This document shows, piece by piece, positions 1 through 8,100 of a DNA stretch of 11,257 nt. The translations under genes were made by a program, and so were the position numbers. The notes beneath the pieces are model-generated. The model saw only the letters and a list, made by a program, of their open reading frames with translations, had not been told where the DNA came from and did no database searches. Position 1 is the first letter of the stretch. Every line of letters starts with the position of its first letter. Source of the DNA: Bacteroidales bacterium (GTDB lineage: Bacteria > Bacteroidota > Bacteroidia > Bacteroidales > WCHB1-69); contig JAISRU010000129.1 of NCBI GenBank assembly GCA_031273515.1, positions 1 to 11,257 on the forward strand. The letters run 5' to 3'.

Positions 1-819
1 GTCGATCAACTCGTAGAGGAATACCAACAACTCTATACGTTTGCAAATAACTGCAACAAAGATTCCAACAATTACCAACAAATCAGACATGCCGCAAAAG
101 AAGAAATCGCACTGAGACAAATACTTAATGACAAAAACGCTAAGGCTTTTACTACGAACTTCGATGACCTACATGGAATTAATCAACTGCCAGGACTCGC
201 CACACAAAGACTTATGGCTGAAGGATACGGCTTCGGAGCTGAAGGTGACTGGAAAACAGCCGCACTCCTGAGAACGTTTCAGGTTATGACACAAGGACTT
301 CATGGAGGTTCCTCGTTCCTCGAAGACTATACCTATCACTTCGACGGCAATAATAGCAGCATCCTACAAGCACATATGCTCGAAGTGTCACCCGCTATCA
401 CTACACAAATACCAACTTTAGAAGTACATCCACTCGGCATAGGAGGTAAAGCGGATCCCGCAAGACTCGTCTTTACAGCACACAAAGGTACAGGAGTAGC
501 CGCTACTATCGTCGATTTGGGTAACAGGTTCAGAATGATCGCTAATAACGTCAATGTTATCGAACCACTACATCCACTACCTAAACTTCCCGTCGCCAGC
601 GCGCTCTGGATACCACAACCTAATCTCGAAATAGCAGCACACGCATGGATACTCGCAGGTGGAACACATCATACAGCCTTCTCATACGATGTCAACAACG
701 AATTCGTTAAAGATTATGCAGATATCGCAGGAATCGAACTCCTTACAGTTGACAAAAATACTAATATCCAATCACTCGAACTCGAAATGAAAGTTAATGA
801 TCTCTACTTTAAAAACTAA
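1..819 (+). CDS. araA: L-arabinose isomerase, C-terminal part (5' end outside window)
   Basis: AraA converts L-arabinose to L-ribulose in the cytoplasm, the first step of bacterial arabinose catabolism, and uses Mn2+. The frame is open from base 1, so the gene starts before the window; 272 residues remain of a family length near 500. The sequence matches my memory of E. coli AraA closely: LPGLATQRLM, EGDWKTAALLR, LEDYTYHF, AHMLEV, HPLGIGGKADPARL and GGTHHTAFS. Counterparts of the E. coli metal and active-site residues E306, E333, H350 and H450 are all present, at partial-protein residues 81, 108, 125 and 224, so this part appears intact. The first internal ATG, at 214, is not the true start because homology runs well upstream of it. 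The gene favours CTC/CTA leucine, AGA arginine and CAA glutamine codons. No terminator follows; a broken flavodoxin gene begins on its last stop base. It is probably ordinary metabolic DNA flanking the island. Confidence 0.95.
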   Translation, partial: VDQLVEEYQQLYTFANNCNKDSNNYQQIRHAAKEEIALRQILNDKNAKAFTTNFDDLHGINQLPGLATQRLMAEGYGFGAEGDWKTAALLRTFQVMTQGLHGGSSFLEDYTYHFDGNNSSILQAHMLEVSPAITTQIPTLEVHPLGIGGKADPARLVFTAHKGTGVAATIVDLGNRFRMIANNVNVIEPLHPLPKLPVASALWIPQPNLEIAAHAWILAGGTHHTAFSYDVNNEFVKDYADIAGIELLTVDKNTNIQSLELEMKVNDLYFKN

Positions 820-1083
820 TGCAAATAGATATTATCTACATCCAGACACGGTACTACAGAAAAAATAGACCGTATGATCGCACAAATCAGTAGGAAAAAA
901 CAACACGCGCACATGCTAATTAACCTGAAAGAAAATGAAAATCCAGAGATAAACCCCTTTGACGGAATTGTACTGGGTACGCCCATCTATGCAGGAAAGA
1001 CGGAGAAACAAATGAAAAATTTGGTGAAAAATATGCGAAAATATTCAACGCAAAAAGAGGAACGGTTCGTTGCAAATGCTTGA
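819..1083 (+). pseudogene. Frameshifted and truncated flavodoxin-domain gene
   Basis: An ATG at 819 shares one base with the araA stop codon and starts MQIDIIYI, a typical first beta strand of a flavodoxin. That frame then stops at 891-893. The homology continues in the next frame from about 844 as RHGTTEKIDRMIAQI, which resembles the phosphate-binding loop, and later as FDGIVLGTPIYAGK, which resembles the FMN-loop strand of flavodoxin-domain proteins. A 1-base insertion or 2-base deletion near 840-844 explains the break. The second frame ends at 1083 after about 88 residues in total, against roughly 150-180 in the family, and the last 15 or so residues no longer look like a flavodoxin. I therefore read it as a remnant cut off by the arrival of the restriction island. 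The bases at the break (ATCCAGACACGG) do not form a slippery heptamer, so programmed frameshifting is unlikely. A sequencing error could explain the frameshift but not the lost C-terminus. Confidence 0.7.
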
Positions 1084-1114
1084 CAAATCAAAAAGAAACA
1101 AATAAATATCAAGC

Positions 1115-2617
1115 ATGAATAACGAAAAATTGACCCTGTCACAACTCGAACAATATCTTGCTAAAGCCGCATGGATACTGAAAGGTCCTGTTGATGCAGC
1201 AGATTTTAAAGTGTATATCTTCCCGCTTCTGTTTTTTAAGCGCATTTCCGATGTCTATGACGAAGAATATAAAGAAGCGTATGAGGAGTCGGAAGGAGAT
1301 GATTCGTATGCAAGCAATTCCGAATTCCATCGTTTTATCATACCAGAAGGGGCTCATTGGGATGATGTTAGAGCCGTTACACAAAATGTGGGAAGTGCCA
1401 TTAAAGGAGCATTCTCACAAATAGAAAAAGCAAATCCAGATTTTTTGGCAAGTATATTCGGTGATGCCCCGTGGACAAACATAGACAAGCTTCCAGATGC
1501 TTTGCTTTGCCGGTTGATAGAACATTATTCCCAATATAACCTCGCCAATTCAAACGTCGAACCGGATATGCTGGGACAAGCATATGAATATCTTATCAAA
1601 GTATTTGCAGACCAAACCAACAAGAAAGCCGGCGAATTTTATACCCCACGGTCGGTCGTTCATCTTATGGGACTGATCACCAATGCCCAGGAAGGAGAAA
1701 CAATATATGACCCCGCTTGCGGAACGGCGGGCATGCTACTTGAATGTATGGAGCATGTCAAAATAAAAGGAGGTGACCCACGGACGCTGAAACTGTATGG
1801 ACAAGAAAAAAATTTGACTACCTCGACTATCGCACGAATGAATATGTTTTTGCATAATGTCGTCGATTTTGAAGTTGAACGAGGAGATACACTGCGCAAT
1901 CCAAGGTTCTTTGAACAAGACGGAAGGTTGAAACAATTCGATCTCGTTATCGCTAATCCACCCTTCTCGCTGAAAGAATGGGGCGCTGATATGTGGACGA
2001 ATGAACAATATGGCAGAAATATCGCAGGTGTTCCACCTAAAGGTAATGGAGATATGGCTTGGGTACAACATATGATCAAATCAATGAAAACAGTCAATGG
2101 ACGTGTGGCCGTCGTATTGCCACATGGAGCCTTATTCCGCAAAGGCGCAGAAGCTAACATCAGAGCAGCACTCATGGAAATGGATAAGCTGGATGCCGTC
2201 ATCGGGCTGGGTGGCAATATCTTTTATGGCGCTACACTCTCGGCTTGTATTCTCGTTTTCAGAGATAAAAAAATGAAAAAGAAAAAAGGAAAAGTTTTAT
2301 TCATCGATGCCACTGACCAAATCCGCAACGGACGTGCTCAAAATTTCTTGGACAAAAAACATATCGACAACATCTTTCAATGGTATTCAGACTGGAAAGA
2401 CGTGGATAATCATGCAAAAGTAGTCCCTATTGAAAATATTAAAAAAAATGACTACAACCTGAATATCCCATTGTATGTTGAAAAAATCATTGCCGACAAT
2501 CTCCCACCTCTAAATGTGGCTCTGGATAATCTGAAAACAGCAACTCTAAAAGCTGAAAATGCTGAACTACAACTTGAAATACTATTAAAAGAATTTATAT
2601 ATAATGAGTTTGAATGA
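1115..2617 (+). CDS. hsdM: Type I restriction-modification methyltransferase subunit, first copy
   Basis: HsdM is the S-adenosylmethionine-dependent adenine-N6 methyltransferase of a type I system. It pairs with HsdS to modify host DNA and with HsdR to restrict foreign DNA. The 500-residue product has the helical HsdM N-terminal domain (about 1-165, including FPLLFFKRISDVYDEEY), then GEFYTPR (173-179), methyltransferase motif I DPACGTAGM (199-207), the catalytic motif NPPF (281-284) and the late HsdM motif DYNLNIPLYV (446-454 region). Length matches the family (about 490-530). The start at 1115 fits because the homology begins within a few residues of it; no Shine-Dalgarno sequence is seen, as usual in Bacteroidota. 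It is the first gene of the six-gene operon and lies only 31 bases after the flavodoxin remnant. Its last 14 bases overlap the next hsdM in another frame. It appears active and is the more canonical of the two HsdM copies. Confidence 0.95.
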   Translation: MNNEKLTLSQLEQYLAKAAWILKGPVDAADFKVYIFPLLFFKRISDVYDEEYKEAYEESEGDDSYASNSEFHRFIIPEGAHWDDVRAVTQNVGSAIKGAFSQIEKANPDFLASIFGDAPWTNIDKLPDALLCRLIEHYSQYNLANSNVEPDMLGQAYEYLIKVFADQTNKKAGEFYTPRSVVHLMGLITNAQEGETIYDPACGTAGMLLECMEHVKIKGGDPRTLKLYGQEKNLTTSTIARMNMFLHNVVDFEVERGDTLRNPRFFEQDGRLKQFDLVIANPPFSLKEWGADMWTNEQYGRNIAGVPPKGNGDMAWVQHMIKSMKTVNGRVAVVLPHGALFRKGAEANIRAALMEMDKLDAVIGLGGNIFYGATLSACILVFRDKKMKKKKGKVLFIDATDQIRNGRAQNFLDKKHIDNIFQWYSDWKDVDNHAKVVPIENIKKNDYNLNIPLYVEKIIADNLPPLNVALDNLKTATLKAENAELQLEILLKEFIYNEFE

Positions 2618-4076
2618 TCTCGAATCCTATCTCTGGGGAGCTGCCGTCTATCTGAGAGGTGTCATCGATGCAGGTGATTACAAACAGTTTATCTTCCCAC
2701 TACTGTTCTTTAAGCGCATCTGCGATGTCTATGATGAAGAATATCAAATAGCTCTCGATGACAGCAACGGCGATCTGGATTATGCTACCTTCGCAGAAAA
2801 TCACCGTTTTCAAATCCCAAACGGCGCACACTGGAATGACGTCAGAAACGTTACAGTAAACGTAGGACTGCATCTGAACAAGGCTTTTCACGAAATCGAA
2901 CGAGTCAATGCCCTACAACTACAACATATCTTTGGAGATGCAGAATGGACCAACAAAGAACGACTACCAGATAACATGCTTTGCAACCTCATAGAACATT
3001 TTTCACAAAAAAACCTGAACGTTAACAGCGTCCCCAATGATATGCTCGGAGAAGCCTACGAATACCTCATTAGAAAATTCGCAGATGACAGCGGACATAC
3101 AGCTGCTGAATTCTATACCAATCGAACAGTCGTACAACTGATGAGCCTTATCGCTGACCCACAAGAAAAAGAAAGCATTTATGACCCTACCTGCGGCAGC
3201 GGAGGACTATTACTCAACTGCGCTATGATGCTGAAAAATAAAGGAAAAGAATATCGCACTCTACGACTGTACGGGCAGGAAATTAACCTGATTACCTCCT
3301 CTATCGCACGAATGAACATGCTACTTCATGGCTTTGAAGAATTTAATATCGAACGAGGTGATACGTTGAAAAACCCACGATTCATACACCTCGATACAAT
3401 CCGACAATTTGATGTCGTTCTCGCTAATCCACCGTATTCCGTTAAAAGCTGGGAACAACAAACGTTTATGAACGATCCCTTCGGTAGAAATATCTGGGGT
3501 ACCCCGCCACAAGGCTGCGCAGATTACGCCTTTCAACAACATATCATGAAAAGCATGAATGACCGCAGCGGACGATGCGTTGTACTGTGGCCACACGGCA
3601 TCCTGTTTCGAGATGCAGAAAAAAATATGAGAGAAGCTATGATTAAAAGCGACTGCGTAGATACTATCATCGGGCTGGGCGCTAATCTGTTTTATAACTC
3701 GCCAATGGAAGCCTGTCTACTGATTTGCCGCATGAATAAAAATACAGAACGAAAAGGAAAAATACTTTTTATCAACGCCACAGACGAAGTAAAACATGAA
3801 AAAAAAACCAGCCGATTAGAAAATAAGCATATCCAAAAAATATTCATGGCTTACCGGAATTACAAAAACATTCCGGGATTCGCACGAGTGGTAAGCATAG
3901 AAGATATCCTACATAATAACGCAACTCTAAGCATCCCACTCTATGTGTCACGACATCAGGCTAAGCAGGAAGAAAATATATCCCTGCAAAAGGCAATCAC
4001 ACAATGGAAAAAAAGTTCGGAGGCTTTGCATCTATCAATGGAAAAATTATTTGAAACATTAGAGGAAAAATTATGA
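2604..4076 (+). CDS. hsdM: Type I restriction-modification methyltransferase subunit, second divergent copy
   Basis: This is a 490-residue paralogue of the preceding HsdM, colinear over its whole length and about half identical by eye. It has the N-terminal helical domain with FPLLFFKRICDVYDEEY (31-47), motif I DPTCGSGGL (194-202) and catalytic NPPY (275-278), so adenine methyltransferase activity is plausible. Two HsdM signatures differ from the first copy: GEFYTPR is here AEFYTNR (168-174), and the late DYNLNIPLYV is NATLSIPLYV. The ATG at 2604 gives an N-terminus aligned with the first copy and lies 14 bases inside that gene, so translation is probably coupled. The stop overlaps the next start as ATGA. 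With only one HsdS encoded here, the two HsdM proteins could form a heterodimer on it, or one could be a spare or regulatory copy. Its codons (CTA/CTC leucine, CGA arginine) resemble those of araA more than those of hsdS or hsdR. Confidence 0.93.
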   Translation: MSLNDLESYLWGAAVYLRGVIDAGDYKQFIFPLLFFKRICDVYDEEYQIALDDSNGDLDYATFAENHRFQIPNGAHWNDVRNVTVNVGLHLNKAFHEIERVNALQLQHIFGDAEWTNKERLPDNMLCNLIEHFSQKNLNVNSVPNDMLGEAYEYLIRKFADDSGHTAAEFYTNRTVVQLMSLIADPQEKESIYDPTCGSGGLLLNCAMMLKNKGKEYRTLRLYGQEINLITSSIARMNMLLHGFEEFNIERGDTLKNPRFIHLDTIRQFDVVLANPPYSVKSWEQQTFMNDPFGRNIWGTPPQGCADYAFQQHIMKSMNDRSGRCVVLWPHGILFRDAEKNMREAMIKSDCVDTIIGLGANLFYNSPMEACLLICRMNKNTERKGKILFINATDEVKHEKKTSRLENKHIQKIFMAYRNYKNIPGFARVVSIEDILHNNATLSIPLYVSRHQAKQEENISLQKAITQWKKSSEALHLSMEKLFETLEEKL

Positions 4077-5092
4077 ATTTGGACAAAACACAAGTGGATT
4101 TTATCGCCGAAATTAAGCAGAAAATCAGACAGGCTCAATATGATGCACTTAAAACCGTAAACCTGCAACTCATTAGTCTGTATTGGGAAATCGGGAAGTC
4201 AATAACCGAAAAACAAGCAGAAAGCTGGGGTAAAGCTGTCGTGCCGACACTCTCTATCGAATTGCAAAAAGAATTCCCGGGAACAAGCGGATTCTCCGAA
4301 CGTAACCTTTGGTTGATGACTCAGTTTTATGCTGAATATCACGATGTTGAAAATCTGCAACCATTGGTTGCAGAAATTAGTTGGACAAAACATATTGTCA
4401 TCTTGAATAAATGTAAGGATAATCTACAACGACAATTCTATATCCTGGCAACTAAAAAATTCGGATGGACTAAAAATGTACTGACTCATCAAATTGAAAA
4501 CCAAACATACGAAAAATATCTGCTTAATCAAACCAATTTCGATCAAACACTCCCAGATACCATAAAAAATCAAGCCGCTTTAGCTGTAAAAGATGAATAC
4601 ACCTTCGATTTTTTGAATCTCGCAGACGAACATTCAGAATCTCAATTGGAAAACGCTTTGATCAACAACATCAGAAGTTTTTTGATGGAAATGGGAGGAC
4701 TGTTCGCTTTTATCGGAAGTCAATTCAAATTGCAGGTCGATGATAAAGAATATTTCGTTGATTTACTATTGTATCACAGGCAGTTACGGTGCCTACTCGC
4801 TATTGATTTGAAAATCGGAGAATTTCAACCTGAGTTTAAAGGAAAAATGGAATTCTATCTCACCGTGATGAACGATACAATGAAGATACCTGATGAAAAT
4901 GATGCCATCGGGATCATTATCTGTAAAGAAAAAAACAGAACAGTGGTAGAATATTCGCTCAAAACCAGCACTATGCCCATCGGAGTGGCTACCTACACAA
5001 CCTCGCAAAACCTGCCGAAAAATTATCAACACCTCCTGCCTGACAGCAAAGATATTAACGATAAAATAAACCTTTATTTCGGATCACGATGA
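4073..5092 (+). CDS. DUF1016/YhcG-family PD-(D/E)XK nuclease
   Basis: The 339-residue protein belongs to the DUF1016 (YhcG) family, now regarded as PD-(D/E)XK nuclease-like. The N-terminal half (about 10-155) is the helical DUF1016 N-terminal region with LISLYWEIGKSI (33-44) and GFSERNLWLM (73-82). The C-terminal half carries the nuclease fold: LENAL with a possible catalytic Glu at 193, FVDLLLYHR with Asp230, and AIDLKIGEF with Asp245-x-Lys247, followed by FKGKMEFYL. The usual E-x-K is D-x-K here, which the fold allows. The gene is joined to hsdM2 upstream and hsdS downstream by 4-base ATGA overlaps, so it is translated as part of the methyltransferase block. Family members are often seen near type I restriction genes in Bacteroidota, but no defined role is known to me. 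It may be an accessory nuclease in restriction or DNA processing. No signal peptide or membrane segment is seen, so it should be cytoplasmic. Confidence 0.88.
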   Translation: MNLDKTQVDFIAEIKQKIRQAQYDALKTVNLQLISLYWEIGKSITEKQAESWGKAVVPTLSIELQKEFPGTSGFSERNLWLMTQFYAEYHDVENLQPLVAEISWTKHIVILNKCKDNLQRQFYILATKKFGWTKNVLTHQIENQTYEKYLLNQTNFDQTLPDTIKNQAALAVKDEYTFDFLNLADEHSESQLENALINNIRSFLMEMGGLFAFIGSQFKLQVDDKEYFVDLLLYHRQLRCLLAIDLKIGEFQPEFKGKMEFYLTVMNDTMKIPDENDAIGIIICKEKNRTVVEYSLKTSTMPIGVATYTTSQNLPKNYQHLLPDSKDINDKINLYFGSR

Positions 5093-6204
5093 AAATAGAT
5101 AAGTCGAAATGGAAAAAGGTAAAGTTTGGGGAAGTGGCTATACAACAGACAAGCAATGTTGATATTGAAACTACAAACTTAACTCGATATATAGCTGGAG
5201 ACCACATGAAGACAGAAAACATTCACTTACGAAACTGGGGTATTGTAGGAGATGGTTATTTAGGTCCAGCTTTTATTAGAAAATTTGAACAGGGAGATAT
5301 ATTGTATGGATCAAGGCGCACATATCTAAAAAAAGTAGCTGTTGCCGATTTTGACGGGATAACGGCAAATACAACATTTGTAATAAAAGGCAATGATGAA
5401 ATATTTGTCCCAAAACTGTTGCCTTTCCTAATGTTAAGTGATAGTTTTACAAAACATTCCATTGAAAAATCAAAAGGCTCGGTCAATCCATATATCAATT
5501 GGAAAGATATTGCCAATTACGAATTTTTGCTTCCATCAAAGGAAGAACAAGTGCATTTGGCAAAATTGCTTTGGGCTGTAGATGAAGTGGTGGAAAGAGA
5601 AAAAGAAGTGAAAAGAAGATTGGAAGAAACACGTAGGATTTTCTTTGAAATTTATCTTAACAATAAACAGGCAAACCACAAATTGGGTGATTGTTTAATT
5701 CCTAAAAAAAACAAAAGTAGAGTACCGCATAATGTTGAGAAATACTTAGGTTTAGAGCACATCGAAAGTGGAATTTTTCAATGTGAGAACTATGGTTCAT
5801 CTATAGATGTTCTTTCGGATGCTTATATTTTCAATAGAGGCGATTTATTGTATAGCAAACTTAGACCCAACTTGGATAAAGCTATTATCGCCGATTTTGA
5901 TGGTATCTGTACAACAGAATTGATTGTATATGATACAAACTCGTTGACAACAAAAGATTTTATTCTACATATTCTCCACTCTAAACCATTTCTTGATTAC
6001 ATAATCCCAAAAGGATTTGGAACAAAAATGCCTCGAGTGTCTCATGAAATAATCTCAGCGTATGAATTTTATTTACCTGGTATTCGAGAACAGAAAAATC
6101 TTTTGGACAAACTCAATAAATTTCAATTGAATGAAAATAAATTGACCGAAACTATTAGAAGTGTAGAACAAATCAAATCAGTATTAATCAATAAAATATT
6201 TTAG
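5089..6204 (+). CDS. hsdS: Type I restriction-modification DNA specificity subunit
   Basis: HsdS recognises the split target sequence and scaffolds the HsdM and HsdR subunits. The 371-residue product shows the classical two-half layout. Target recognition domain 1 spans about 1-150, ending NYEFLLPSKEEQ. A conserved helical spacer spans about 152-193 and is rich in Glu, Lys and Arg (coiled coil). Target recognition domain 2 spans about 197-330, ending YEFYLPGIREQ, and the second helical segment covers 333-371. The halves show internal repeat structure: GDILYGSRRTYLKKVAVADFDG (69-90) corresponds to GDLLYSKLRPNLDKAIIADFDG (251-272). At 371 residues it is at the short end for a two-domain HsdS, but no part seems missing. 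The start overlaps the stop of the upstream nuclease gene by 4 bases. The gene is clearly more AT-rich than the hsdM genes. The recognised sequence cannot be predicted by eye. No second hsdS or invertase gene is visible for specificity switching. Confidence 0.93.
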   Translation: MKIDKSKWKKVKFGEVAIQQTSNVDIETTNLTRYIAGDHMKTENIHLRNWGIVGDGYLGPAFIRKFEQGDILYGSRRTYLKKVAVADFDGITANTTFVIKGNDEIFVPKLLPFLMLSDSFTKHSIEKSKGSVNPYINWKDIANYEFLLPSKEEQVHLAKLLWAVDEVVEREKEVKRRLEETRRIFFEIYLNNKQANHKLGDCLIPKKNKSRVPHNVEKYLGLEHIESGIFQCENYGSSIDVLSDAYIFNRGDLLYSKLRPNLDKAIIADFDGICTTELIVYDTNSLTTKDFILHILHSKPFLDYIIPKGFGTKMPRVSHEIISAYEFYLPGIREQKNLLDKLNKFQLNENKLTETIRSVEQIKSVLINKIF

Positions 6205-6208
6205 AATT

Positions 6209-8098
6209 ATGATTACTATACCAGTAAAAATATCATTGCCTGAGATATGGCAAGGTGAATTTGAAAAAAACGAATGGAATCCTATTAACTTTATTGTTGG
6301 AGCTAATGGGACAGGAAAATCTTTATTTTCTGACAAATTGAAGGCACAACTTAAAAGCAAAGATATCAAAGCCAGACTTTTAACGGCGGAAAGATTAAGC
6401 GGATTAGAAAAACAGTCGTATAGTGAATTTAATGCTACTGGACTTCGAATAATGCCTTTTGAAAAAGGATTTGATTTGTCTAAAATTCAGAATATTAAAA
6501 ATAATGGAGAAAATTATGGATTATCTTCATCTGCGTTTGTTATTTTGAGGGAGCGATTAGATATCAAGATAAAAATTGAAGCATTCTTGTCTGATATTTT
6601 CAAAAAAGCCATACGATTAGTAGAAGAGGGAGGATATTTGAAACCTAAAATGCAAAATATTTCTGGCGGTGCAGAATATACACTTAAAGAAAAAGAATGT
6701 CATGGACTAAAAGAAATTATCACATTATTAATATTTTTGTATGATGACGAACACAATTGTATCATATTTGACGAACCGGAATTGCATTTACATCCTCAAT
6801 TTCAGTCTTTCTTCTTGAATGAAATTAGAAAATTGGCAGGCGATCCATATACGGATTCTTCTAAAAAACTATTTTTTATCATTACTCATTCTCCTTATTT
6901 TTTGGATTTGCGTTCGATTGACGACTTGAAAAGTGTCCTTGTGTGTCATGTTAGTCAAATGCCTACTTATATTAAAAATGAGGATTTGGATAGGCAGGAT
7001 GAATATATTTTAAAAAGATTTTTACCGCGTTTCAATACGCATCACAAACAATTTTTCTTTTCTCCAAATCCCGTATTTGTAGAAGGTTATACAGATCAGC
7101 AAATTATTGCGCTTTTATTTGAACAAAGCGAATTGAATATTGCCGCCTCCGGTTCTTCTATCATTGATGTCGGGGGAAAAGATGAATTGGGAGTATTTTT
7201 CAAACTGTGTAATAAATTGGGAATAGATTGCAGAATAATAGCAGATTATGATGCTTTCTTCAGAGGAAAAATAAGAGAAGTAGCACAAATAGACAGTAGA
7301 GTTACTAACTTTTTTAATCAACATGGATTGGGTGCGGATATTTCTAATGGCATTGGGGAACTTGAACATAAATTAAAAGGAATAGCAGACAATATTATTA
7401 CAAAGACAAGCACAGATAGTGATATATTAGGCTTGATAAACTATTTAAAGCCAATCATTAATAATGCCGATAAACGTCATGATGTTATTTGCTCTATTTA
7501 TCTTGCTCTAATCAGGTTTAAAAACAAAATTAAAACGATTGTTGATACGAGTAAGTATGCTGATGTTGATTTTATTGAGCCGCGGTTTAATAAAATATGT
7601 GAGTCATTTGAGAAGGCAAATTTTTATATTATTCCTTTTGGAGAGTTAGAGCATTATTTTAAAGCATCTTCAATAGATTATTTGAACATCACTAATAAAG
7701 ACAAATTGTTTCACGAAGAGCGAGATCGCATTTTGAATTTGGACAAAAATCAAATTGAGCGTGATTATGCTGATTTGTTACCTTTGTTGGTTAAATCCAT
7801 TCCACACATAGATGTAGATCTGATTAAACATTTACGATATGTAATAATTGAGTGGATTCAAAATGTTCAAAACGCGATATTGAGAAAAGAGGTGCAAGAT
7901 ATTTCTACTTTAAAAACTAATGCAAGGGTTAATTACGCTCTTTATAGCCAATTATTTTATTGTGAAGATGATGGGTTGTCTATAAAGCCGGATTGTACAT
8001 TTGATTGTACGATAAAACTGAAATCGGCATTAGTTGGAACTGAAAGAAAGGTTTCTTTTGACCATACGACGACGGCACAAAATTTTAAATTAGAATAA
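6209..8098 (+). CDS. ABC-type ATPase fused to TOPRIM domain, OLD-like putative nuclease
   Basis: The 629-residue protein combines an SMC/ABC-like ATPase with a TOPRIM domain, the layout of OLD-family endonucleases. Walker A is GANGTGKS (31-38), Walker B is CIIFDEPELHLHP (184-196) and the switch histidine lies in ITHSP (225-229). The TOPRIM part begins at FVEGYTDQQ (290-298), with catalytic Glu292 and the D-x-D pair Asp346/Asp348 in IADYDAF; PFGELEHYF (476-484) matches a late OLD/TOPRIM motif. All key residues are present, so ATP-driven nuclease activity is plausible. It starts 4 bases after hsdS and ends 2 bases before hsdR. Related ATPase and TOPRIM pairs occur as separate genes in PARIS (AriA/AriB), and the RloA/RloB genes were first named for linkage to type I hsd loci. 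This gene could be a fused relative of those rather than a true OLD. A role as an accessory phage-defence effector is inference. It is the most AT-rich gene of the operon (14 G/C in the 60 bases from 6481). Confidence 0.85.
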   Translation: MITIPVKISLPEIWQGEFEKNEWNPINFIVGANGTGKSLFSDKLKAQLKSKDIKARLLTAERLSGLEKQSYSEFNATGLRIMPFEKGFDLSKIQNIKNNGENYGLSSSAFVILRERLDIKIKIEAFLSDIFKKAIRLVEEGGYLKPKMQNISGGAEYTLKEKECHGLKEIITLLIFLYDDEHNCIIFDEPELHLHPQFQSFFLNEIRKLAGDPYTDSSKKLFFIITHSPYFLDLRSIDDLKSVLVCHVSQMPTYIKNEDLDRQDEYILKRFLPRFNTHHKQFFFSPNPVFVEGYTDQQIIALLFEQSELNIAASGSSIIDVGGKDELGVFFKLCNKLGIDCRIIADYDAFFRGKIREVAQIDSRVTNFFNQHGLGADISNGIGELEHKLKGIADNIITKTSTDSDILGLINYLKPIINNADKRHDVICSIYLALIRFKNKIKTIVDTSKYADVDFIEPRFNKICESFEKANFYIIPFGELEHYFKASSIDYLNITNKDKLFHEERDRILNLDKNQIERDYADLLPLLVKSIPHIDVDLIKHLRYVIIEWIQNVQNAILRKEVQDISTLKTNARVNYALYSQLFYCEDDGLSIKPDCTFDCTIKLKSALVGTERKVSFDHTTTAQNFKLE

Positions 8099-8100
8099 TC

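Noticed and set aside
1046..1072. Possible hairpin CAACG...CGTTG before hsdM1
   Set aside because: The stem is 5 base pairs with a 17-base loop and no T-tract, too weak for a terminator.
1080..1108. TTGACA at 1080-1085 followed 17 bases later by TAAATA, resembling a sigma-70 promoter for hsdM1
   Set aside because: The -10 element matches only 3 of 6 bases, lies within a few bases of the start codon, and the TTGACA box is not the Bacteroidota consensus. It probably arises by chance in AT-rich DNA.
1660..2217. Minus-strand frame of 185 codons inside hsdM1
   Set aside because: It lies opposite a well-conserved methyltransferase core and shows no family similarity; it is a shadow frame.
5338..5910. 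Similar segments in both hsdS halves (GCCGATTTTGA) as possible recombination sites for specificity switching
   Set aside because: The shared DNA is short and explained by the ordinary two-fold repeat of HsdS; no partial hsdS cassette, inverted repeat or invertase gene is present.
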